Assembly (NCBI GenBank): GCA_002479245.1 | Contig: DLMG01000035.1 | Span: 1-13,493, forward strand | DNA from: Verrucomicrobia subdivision 3 bacterium UBA7542 | GTDB lineage: Bacteria; Verrucomicrobiota; Verrucomicrobiia; Limisphaerales; UBA11358 | Direction: 5' to 3' | Length of the DNA: 13,493 nucleotides | Shown: one piece after another, positions 1 to 5,768 of the stretch | Layout of the letters: each line of letters begins with the position of its first letter | Numbering within the stretch: position 1 is the stretch's first letter | The notes under the pieces: model-generated | What the model was told of the DNA's origin: nothing | What the model saw: only the letters and a program-made list of their open reading frames with translations | Database searches by the model: none | Program-made: the position numbers and the translations under genes

Positions 1-280
1 CGTCGGCAACTTCGGAATTCGGGATTATGTCAACAGATTTTCGGTTACATTCCGGTTTCAATATGTACATGCTTGACTTGCTTTGCCTATGCCACAGCGA
101 TTCCACTGCGCTCTTATTAACCCGCCCGTCCATCATTCCGCGAACCACCGGGCGAAGGGAAGCCTGATTTTGTTCGAGGTTGGACAGTTTTTGTTTGTCT
201 CGCTGTGGGCAGCCAAAGATGAGATATATTTCGGCAGGCGGTTCCAGTTGGAAACCGGCGGGACCACGCTTAAGACCGGC
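1..280. other. Region upstream of thiM, no gene recognised
   Basis: The thiM reading frame stays open upstream to about position 83, but those 66 extra residues (LFEVGQFLFVSLWAAKDEIY and flanks) do not resemble the N-terminus of any thiazole kinase, so I treat this stretch as leader or intergenic DNA. I see no convincing sigma70 promoter. A TATATT at 225-230 lacks a -35 partner at the usual distance. The string ggcgaaggga near 160 recalls the 3' end of a TPP riboswitch, but the CTGAGA and GAACCTGA-type core motifs are absent. The region may instead hold the end of whatever lies to the left of the window. Confidence 0.5.
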
Positions 281-1081
281 ATGAACACAAAATTAAAGAC
301 ATACGATTTATTGCAAAAAGTGCGCCGGGAAAGCCCGGTGGTGCATCACTTGACGAATTGGGTGACGATTTACGATTGCGCCCAAATCGTCAAAACCCTC
401 GGCGCGTCGCCCGTCATGGCTCATGCGCCGGAGGAAGTGGCCGACATGACCCGGATTGCTTCCGCCTTGGTGCTCAATATCGGCACCCTTACCGTGGATT
501 TTGTGGAGGCGATGAAGACGGCGGCGGCAAGTGCGAATCAGAAAGGCATCCCGGTCATTCTGGACGTGTGCGGCGCCGGCGCCACGGAATTGCGCGATCG
601 CAAGGTGTTCGAGCTGCTGGACCAGGTCAAAATCAATATCATCAAGGGAAACGTTTCCGAAATCGCCCGCGTTAGCGGAGCAAACATCCGAACCAAAGGC
701 GTTGATGCCACCGAAGTCGGAACTGATTTGGAGACGCTGGCGCAAAAGCTTGCAGTTCGCCGCCAAGCTACGGTGGTAATCACGGGCAAAGTGGACATTG
801 TGGCTGGCGACCAGGGAATCTATCGCGTCAAAAACGGGGATGCTCTGATGACGCGCGTCGTTGGCACGGGTTGCATGGCCGCTTCCATCATCGGCGCCTT
901 TGCCTCCGTGGATTCGGATTACCGTCAGGCCGCGGCTTGCGCTTTGGCTTGTTATGGGATCGCGGCTGAACTGGCTGCGCGACAATCGCGCGGCCCCGCG
1001 TCTTTCAAAGCCGCGTTGTTTGACTGTCTCTACAACCTGGACCAGCCAACCGTTGAAAGGATGCAACGCATCGAAGCATGA
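281..1081 (+). CDS. thiM: Hydroxyethylthiazole kinase (ThiM)
   Basis: This cytoplasmic enzyme uses ATP to phosphorylate 4-methyl-5-(2-hydroxyethyl)thiazole, the thiazole salvage step that feeds thiamine phosphate synthase. At 266 aa from the ATG at 281 it matches the usual family length (about 260-272). Visible family motifs are the thiazole-binding N-terminus SPVVHHLTNWVTIYDCAQ (about 18-35), GASPVMAHAPEE (41-52), SALVLNIGTL (61-70), GAGAT (98-102), IIKGNVSEIA (120-129), VVITGKVDIV (165-174) and the anion-hole/active-site segment VGTGC, with Cys198 at the usual catalytic position. Residues 96-97 read Val-Cys where the family usually has Pro-Val (DPVGAGAT), a small deviation next to the nucleotide site. 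The start at 281 is chosen because family similarity begins there. The upstream extension is family-unlike, and no strong Shine-Dalgarno is visible. No thiE or thiD is in view, so operon partners, if any, lie to the left. The gene converges with the minus-strand gene ending at 1611. Confidence 0.93.
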   Translation: MNTKLKTYDLLQKVRRESPVVHHLTNWVTIYDCAQIVKTLGASPVMAHAPEEVADMTRIASALVLNIGTLTVDFVEAMKTAAASANQKGIPVILDVCGAGATELRDRKVFELLDQVKINIIKGNVSEIARVSGANIRTKGVDATEVGTDLETLAQKLAVRRQATVVITGKVDIVAGDQGIYRVKNGDALMTRVVGTGCMAASIIGAFASVDSDYRQAAACALACYGIAAELAARQSRGPASFKAALFDCLYNLDQPTVERMQRIEA

Positions 1082-1610
1082 ACGGGTCTGTCGGTTTGGC
1101 GTGTCTCCATCTGCACTTTTGCCAACCTCGCTGCGACAGTGCAAGCCTGCGCTCCTCCGGCCTGCGTCCGCCGGGGAAGATGCGTGTCTACGACCGCCCC
1201 TCCGGCGAACTGCGCCCACCGTGAGGGAACAAATTCTGCGTGCAGCGATTGATAACCACGGGACGCCACCGCCTTCGTTGCGAGTTGTTTGTGCCCGAGG
1301 GGTTTTTCACCAGACGCAGGCTTCAAGGTGGTTCCCGGATCTTGCCCGGAAGATTTCGGATCGGTACAAATTCTACCAGTCTGGAAAGCGGCTCGCGTGT
1401 TCACGCTTTCCCAAGTCACAACCAAGCCCGCAGTTTGGCCGTGACGTGTTTGCTTTGTCCCGGTTTGGGTTTGCCCGGCAGCAGCACTTCCGTTCCGTCC
1501 ACCGCCCTCAATGCCACCTCGACCGCCGGCTGCCACGGCATCGTTTTACGCGCCAATCACGCCATATGATTTATGTAAATGCTCCCGGTGGATGAGGCCA
1601 GGAACGGCAA
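1082..1610. other. Gene-free convergent spacer with decayed fragments
   Basis: This 529-nt stretch separates thiM from the converging gene that ends at 1611. Several open frames cross it on both strands (one plus-strand frame starts inside thiM at 861), but none has a recognisable domain, a signal peptide or a ribosome binding site, and they are mutually overlapping. A minus-strand frame between about 1440 and 1560 reads protein-like (for example AVDGTEVLLPGKPKPGQ), so part of this may be gene remnant. Positions 1395-1431 match the coding sequence of a secreted protein's C-terminal module (listed separately). I see no clear rho-independent terminator for either convergent gene. The stretch at about 1130-1230 is rich in short CCTCCGG/CCGCCGG strings and could be a dispersed non-coding repeat, which cannot be tested from this window alone. 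Confidence 0.5.
1395..1431 (-). pseudogene. 37-nt remnant of a C-terminal secretion-protein module
   Basis: This stretch matches 5925-5961 at 35 of 37 positions; the mismatches are G/A at 1399 and G/C at 1426. Read on the minus strand it encodes (L)VVTWESVNTR, the start of the C-terminal module of the 843-aa beta-helix protein. The similarity stops abruptly on both sides: no STNL, FYR or stop signature follows. It therefore looks like a scrap left by duplication or recombination rather than a gene. An equally valid reading is that a third, mostly deleted copy of this module once lay beside thiM. Confidence 0.55.
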
Positions 1611-3593
1611 TTAATATGCCTTAACGCGGTAAAACCGGTTGCTTGACGAAGTTGAATCGGTGATCGTCTGTAGCGTGTCGTTCCCTCCAACGGGACTGCC
1701 AAGATCCGACCAGCTCGCATCAGTCAATGCATTCTTATACTGCAGTTGATAACCATGCCATGACTCGCTGGGGAATGAAACGGCGAAGTTCGGGCCACTC
1801 ATACCTGCGCTGGCGTATATATTTGTCGGATTCAGCCACAGGTAGTTGGCCGTTGCCGTACTGTTGCCAGAGGTGAGCGTTGCGCCAGTGCCGTTGATGA
1901 TATGAGTCATTTGGCTGCCGCTTTGCGCTTCTATAAGAACATTTATCATATCATGCACGTTGACTTGCTGATTGGTTGGAGTCTCGATGGTATTAAAGCA
2001 TTTTACGTTTGAAGTTTGAAACACACCATAGACGCCAAGCCCATAGGCCTGATGGCTCGTGACAGTGTTCGCGACTTTGTAGGACGCATAACCATTCACA
2101 CCATTATGCGTCCATGAGCTTTGATTCGGTGCGTCATAGGGCAATTCGGACTGGTAAAAGTAAACCCGTCCCCAATTGCCATTCCACAACGTCTGATACT
2201 GTTCGTGATGTTCGTTGAAAAGGCCGTATATGGTCACGTTATTGCCATTCACCACTAAACCATTCTGGCTTGGATTCGCGGTCCAACCCACACCAGTGCC
2301 ATGATCCGCCCGCCACAGCCAGAAGTTGTCACCTATGACATTATTGGCGTTGATCGTCATGCAATTGGTCGTCGTCCCGGCAAACTGCCCGCCCACCCGG
2401 CAGAAAATGTCGTATAGACAGATGGGATCCGCCGAATGATCCACGGAACTGGTCGTCGGTCCGACTGTCAACAGCGATGGTGACGCGGTGGTTCCGGCAT
2501 CGAATATAATACTCGACACCTTCACGCCATCGACATCAGAAATCACCATGGCGGGATTGCGATTAGTCGGTATCAGCGTTGGGAATCCAAGCCCGAGGAC
2601 AATCGTATCGGGCTGCGTCACGAGAATGCTGTTCGTCAAATGATATATGCCGGGAGTCAAAATCAAATTTAGCCCAGAACTCAGCGCGGCATTGATGGAT
2701 GCGGAATTGTCCACCCCGGGTTGCGCCAGATAGAACTGGCTGATGGGGACGGAAACTCCGGGGGTTGGGCCGCTGGCCCAACTGGTTCCCAAGCTGTTGG
2801 TCCTTAGGGCTGGCACCATGACAAAATAATTGGTATTGCTATCAACATACAAATAGGGCTTTTCCCGGATCAACGGCGTATTGGTAATGACTGTATAGGA
2901 GGGGTAAGGGCCGGGCCAGGTTTGAGGAGGCGGACTTGAATCGCCAACAAATACAAAGTTCCAATTCCCGGCGGACCAGCCCGTGTAGCTATTGTTTCTG
3001 GAGAGCCACTGTTGTTGTCCAATGGGATTGACACTGCCATCAATCTTGGAATCAGCCAGGAAGCCGCCGCTTGCCCAGTTATCAGGACCAATCCAATCGT
3101 CCAAGTACAAGTTGTTTTGTAAATGCATACGGCGAAAGGAGGTTCCCTGCGACACAGCCCACATCGTGTAGCCGTTTGTTGAAGACACGGCCAGATTCTC
3201 AGAGGACAACCAGAAGTTGCAGGTGGCGTTGTCATTCGGCAAAAATGGACGGCTATCCAGCACGCCATTTATTGTGACATTGTCGGGCGATTGCCCCAGG
3301 CCGAGCACTTGCATGTAGTAGCCCATATTCACAGCAATGTTGGTGTAAGTTCCGGGCATGAAGAAAATGGCGTACCGGTTGGCGCCAAATTGCGCCCCTG
3401 ATTGCGCCTGCTGTCCGGATATGGTGTTTAAACTGTTTTGAATCGTTGCCCAAGACATTGAAGGATAAAATATGGTGACGTTCGGACCAAAATTCGGAGC
3501 CGCTTGAGCTCCGGGATTTAGACAGAACAAAGCCATGTTTAAAGCGGCGACGATTGCTACGTTATGAAACTTGGAGCGATGGGTATGATTCAT
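1611..3593 (-). CDS. Exported double beta-helix protein (actinobacterial 'adenylyl cyclase'-annotated family)
   Basis: The 660-aa product starts at the ATG at 3593; an in-frame TTG at 3602 is less likely. Residues 1-31 form a signal peptide (basic HRSK, hydrophobic NVAIVAALNMALFCL, then AQA-A). Residues 35-285 (FGPNVTIFYPSMSWATIQ, GTYTNIAVNMGYYMQVLGLG, then SQGTSFRRMHL) and 286-585 (QFYLAQPGVDNSASINAALS, then TPGIYHLTNS, NNVIGDNFWLWRADHG, YFYQSELPYDAPNQ) form two right-handed beta-helix-like halves. I know this layout from actinobacterial secreted proteins labelled 'adenylyl cyclase' or 'coagulation factor 5/8 type'. Nothing here looks like a nucleotide cyclase, and that label should not be carried over. 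Residues 600-660 are the C-terminal module shared with the neighbours, ending NRFYRVKAY. Conserved acids and aromatics such as FWLWRADHG hint at a carbohydrate-active role, as in the two-helix fold of GH55, but this is inference. Sampled lines look lower in GC than the neighbouring genes, which with the actinobacterial relatives could mean transfer. No strong Shine-Dalgarno is visible. A promoter lies about 140 nt upstream. Confidence 0.82.
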   Translation of the reverse strand: MNHTHRSKFHNVAIVAALNMALFCLNPGAQAAPNFGPNVTIFYPSMSWATIQNSLNTISGQQAQSGAQFGANRYAIFFMPGTYTNIAVNMGYYMQVLGLGQSPDNVTINGVLDSRPFLPNDNATCNFWLSSENLAVSSTNGYTMWAVSQGTSFRRMHLQNNLYLDDWIGPDNWASGGFLADSKIDGSVNPIGQQQWLSRNNSYTGWSAGNWNFVFVGDSSPPPQTWPGPYPSYTVITNTPLIREKPYLYVDSNTNYFVMVPALRTNSLGTSWASGPTPGVSVPISQFYLAQPGVDNSASINAALSSGLNLILTPGIYHLTNSILVTQPDTIVLGLGFPTLIPTNRNPAMVISDVDGVKVSSIIFDAGTTASPSLLTVGPTTSSVDHSADPICLYDIFCRVGGQFAGTTTNCMTINANNVIGDNFWLWRADHGTGVGWTANPSQNGLVVNGNNVTIYGLFNEHHEQYQTLWNGNWGRVYFYQSELPYDAPNQSSWTHNGVNGYASYKVANTVTSHQAYGLGVYGVFQTSNVKCFNTIETPTNQQVNVHDMINVLIEAQSGSQMTHIINGTGATLTSGNSTATANYLWLNPTNIYASAGMSGPNFAVSFPSESWHGYQLQYKNALTDASWSDLGSPVGGNDTLQTITDSTSSSNRFYRVKAY

Positions 3594-3730
3594 AAGGTAC
3601 AAATGATCAGAAATTGTTTTCCCGGGGGAACGGTTCTATCGGCACGCTCTGATCAGATTCGATTGATCGGCATTCACCCCCGACGCTGGTGCACCAAGGA
3701 AGAATTGGTTGCGTTTCGAGCATCATCAAA

Positions 3731-3758
3731 AATATAGCATACGCCTTGACAAGGTCAA
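3731..3758 (-). promoter_or_regulatory. Sigma70-type promoter for the 660-aa exported protein gene
   Basis: On the minus strand TTGACC (3758-3753) is followed after 16 nt by TATATT (3736-3731), a 5-of-6 match to each consensus hexamer. The predicted transcription start near 3725 would give a leader of about 130 nt before the ATG at 3593. It is the only well-formed promoter I could find by eye, and it faces the gene that would otherwise be isolated by a 627-nt gap. The -35 box and spacer overlap a 19-bp palindrome. Confidence 0.6.
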
Positions 3759-3761
3759 GGC
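3743..3761. promoter_or_regulatory. 19-bp palindrome, possible operator
   Basis: The sequence gccttgac-aag-gtcaaggc is a perfect inverted repeat with 8-bp arms and a 3-nt centre. It covers the -35 hexamer and the upstream half of the spacer of the predicted minus-strand promoter, where a dimeric repressor or a MerR-type spacer-binding activator would act. It also contains a TTGACA on the opposite strand, so a divergent -35 element is an alternative, but no good -10 or plus-strand gene follows. No regulator gene is in the window. Confidence 0.5.
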
Positions 3762-3912
3762 TCGAGAAGACTGTTTCAAAACTGTAGCAGTGGACGTGAG
3801 TCCGCTCTAACTCATGCAAATTCAAAAAAAGTGAGCCGATTCACATGGGCTGCTACCATAAAATAGGGTTTTGAGATGGTTTCAGCCACACATTCCGCCC
3901 ACAGAAAATGTC

Positions 3913-3937
3913 AAATTGATCGTGATTGAATCAATTT
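3913..3937. repeat. AT-rich inverted repeat in the intergenic region
   Basis: The arms aaattgat and atcaattt (8 bp each) are perfect complements around a 9-nt loop. The hairpin is AT-rich and lacks a clean T-run, so it is weak as a terminator. It lies more than 280 nt downstream of the 511-aa gene's stop and upstream of the promoter at 3731-3758. It could be a protein-binding site or chance. Confidence 0.3.
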
Positions 3938-4220
3938 TGCGGACACTCCCGCCGCACTGCCCGTCACCGCCAGAGGCTAATATGGCCGATTAGAAAGTCA
4001 AGCGCCGGTGGGAACGTCCAACCACCACCCGGGCGTCGCCGGGGTCAAGTCCAACCGTTCCTGTAAAAGTGAAGTCGCTTGGTCGCGGCTTTGTGCCGTG
4101 GAGTCCTTGCTTGAACCGATCGGCAGCCAGATGCGCAATCAGCGCAGGTGGACACGCTGTCCGCGGCGCTGTTGGCATCGGACAAATCATGGCCTAACCG
4201 GGATTGTCCCCTTCAGATAA

Positions 4221-5756
4221 TTACTGGCTCAATCGGAAAAACATTTGGGTGCCGGAGATGGGATTAATCACGACGTTCTGTCCGCCAATGACGACAGGGG
4301 CCAGAGAATTGGTGCTCCAGCTTGCCGATGAATCAAGGCTTGTGCTGGATTGCAAAGTGAAAACGAAGGCATTGGTCGGCCACGTCAAAATCACGTATGG
4401 ACCCGAAGGAATGATTGATAGTTGTGGTTCTGGCACAATCGTCAGACGGAAAATGGTGCCGCAGCCTTGGCCGAATTGATTCGTGAATGTGCCGCCGCTG
4501 GAAGTCGTGCCATAGAAATTGCCGTCGCTGCCTTGCACCAGCCCGGCTTGGGGATTTGCTCCATTTGTGCCATTGTCGGTGTCGAAGGAATACAAACTGG
4601 TGTAAGCCCCATTGGTGCTGATTTTGAACACCGTGCCAGCGCCATAAGAAAATACCTGCTCGAATTCAAAATAATAACCGTCTACACAAGTCGTGCCATA
4701 TAAATTGCCGTCGCTACCCTGCACCAGCCCATTGGCCTGCGAGCCAGTGCCATTGATGAATGAATACAAGCTAGTCAGCGCCCCATTGGTGCTGATTCTG
4801 AACACGGTGCCAATGCTGTTCGTGCCGTCCCAGGAAGTCGTGCCATAGAAATTGCCGTCGCTGCCTTGCACCAGCCCGGCCTCGGGATATGCGCCATCAT
4901 TGCCGCCGGTGAAGGAGTACAAACTGGAGAACAGCCCATTGGTGCTGATTTTGAACACGGTGCCACTACCGCGATTCGTACCACCTCCCGCAGTCGTGCC
5001 ATAGAAATAGCCATCGTTGCCTTGCACCAGCCCGGCATAGGGGGATGCGCCATCCAGCGGAGAGCCATACGTATCAGTCACCGTGCCGAAATCATAAAGG
5101 GTCGCTAGCGCCCCATTGGTGCTCATTTTGAACACGGTGCCATCCTCATTCGTGCCGCCCCTGGAAGTCGTGCCATAAAAACTGCCATCACTGCCCTGCA
5201 CCAGCCCGGCATAGGGATATGCTCCTTCGTTGGTGCCGGTGAACGAATACAAAATAGTCAGCGCCCCATTGGTGTTGATTCTGAACACGGTGCCATAACC
5301 GCCAAAAACAGTGCCGTTCGTGCCGCCGGAGTAAGTCGTGCCATAGAGATAACCGTCGCTGCTTTGCACCAGACCCCAGGGATTTGCGCCGTCCAGCGCA
5401 ACGCCAGCCTCATTAGTAATCGAGCCGAATGCATAGAGGCTCGTCAGCACTCCTTTGGTGCTGATTTTGAACACGGTTCCAGCGCCGTTCGTGCCCCCTG
5501 CGGAAGTTGTGCCATAGAAATAGCCATCGTTGCCTTGCACCAGCCCGGCATAGGGGAATGCGCCATCATTGGTTCCAGTAAATGAATACAAAGTGGTGAA
5601 GACTACTCCGGCCTGTGCACCAAAAACGGGCAACACAAGCACCGCTGCCAAGAGCAGTCGCATAAGCAGAGCCAAAACCGGCTGCCTGCCGGACACCGGC
5701 TCGGTCATTTCGCAGTTTTTATTTTCATTATGTAGTTTCGTCAGTTTTGTTTTCAC
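4221..5756 (-). CDS. Secreted GloVer-repeat protein, seven tandem repeats
   Basis: The 511-aa product is built from the Gloeobacter/Verrucomicrobia repeat (the TIGR03803-type 'choice-of-anchor tandem repeat GloVer' family), whose function is not established. I choose the GTG at 5756 because AAGGAG lies 6 nt upstream and the N-terminus MKTKLTKL resembles those of the two upstream genes. An ATG at 5708 and another at 5663 are alternatives. A hydrophobic export segment ([19 protein letters not shown]) spans about 31-49. Residues 55-438 hold seven units of about 50-58 aa with the pattern [33 protein letters not shown]; the YGTT motifs fall near 81, 138, 194, 252, 304, 353 and 414. Seven units would fit a seven-bladed beta-propeller, which is inference. 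Residues 445-511 are the shared C-terminal module, ending FFRLSQ. VPEP at 441-444 is not a PEP-CTERM tag, since no membrane segment plus basic tail follows. The gene sits 10 nt behind the 843-aa gene and is probably translationally coupled to it. Confidence 0.88.
   Translation of the reverse strand: [511 protein letters not shown]
4443..5594 (-). repeat. Seven tandem GloVer repeats (coding)
   Basis: These are in-frame repeats of about 150-175 nt. Each carries the plus-strand string tgccttgcaccagcccggc or a close variant, which encodes AGLVQG on the minus strand. Copies 2 and 6 are the most diverged: copy 2 reads [10 protein letters not shown], and copy 6 has a long [11 protein letters not shown] insertion and lacks the GAYPYA segment. 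This is consistent with ageing of individual units against recent copying of others. Confidence 0.85.
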
Positions 5757-5762
5757 AGATTT

Positions 5763-5768
5763 CTCCTT
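5763..5768 (-). promoter_or_regulatory. Shine-Dalgarno AAGGAG overlapping the upstream stop codon
   Basis: The minus-strand sequence TAAGGAG combines the TAA stop of the 843-aa gene (5769-5767) with a full Shine-Dalgarno. It is followed after 6 nt by the GTG at 5756. This decides the start of the 511-aa protein and indicates translational coupling. Confidence 0.75.

Larger units (their letters stand above)
3594..4220. other. Intergenic region carrying the promoter of the 660-aa gene
   Basis: This 627-nt gap separates the 511-aa gene (ending at 4221) from the 660-aa gene (starting at 3593). Positions 3594-3761 hold the 5' leader, promoter and palindrome described separately. Positions 3840-4220 contain no recognisable gene. 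Open frames of 66 aa (minus, 3990-4190) and 70 aa (plus, 4008-4220) overlap each other and lack ribosome binding sites and known motifs. An AT-rich inverted repeat lies at 3913-3937. No hairpin followed by a T-run is visible directly downstream of the 4221 stop. Confidence 0.55.

Noticed and set aside
130..180. Possible TPP (THI-box) riboswitch upstream of thiM, from the string ccgggcgaagggaag
   Set aside because: Only the 3' end resembles the consensus. The CTGAGA and GAACCTGA core motifs and a plausible P1 stem are missing. A covariance-model scan of 1-280 would settle it.
83..280. In-frame extension of thiM giving a 332-aa protein
   Set aside because: The extra 66 residues have no similarity to the family N-terminus, and the 266-aa form from the ATG at 281 has the normal length.
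861..1595. Plus-strand 244-aa frame overlapping the 3' end of thiM
   Set aside because: Its first third is an out-of-frame reading of thiM. The rest is Arg/Pro-rich without recognisable motifs and crosses the tail-module scrap on the opposite strand.
1611..3593. Functional annotation as adenylyl cyclase
   Set aside because: The label circulates for relatives of this protein, but the sequence shows an exported beta-helix protein without any cyclase catalytic signature.
3607..3825. 72-aa minus-strand open frame upstream of the 660-aa gene
   Set aside because: Its start lies upstream of the predicted promoter. It has no ribosome binding site or motifs and has an unlikely composition.
3990..4220. 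Small open frames of 66 aa (minus) and 70 aa (plus) in the intergenic region
   Set aside because: They overlap each other on opposite strands, lack ribosome binding sites and show no known domain.
4425..4436. VPEP motif at residues 441-444 of the GloVer protein as a PEP-CTERM sorting signal
   Set aside because: A PEP-CTERM signal sits at the extreme C-terminus and is followed by one membrane helix and a basic tail. Here about 67 residues of beta-rich module follow.
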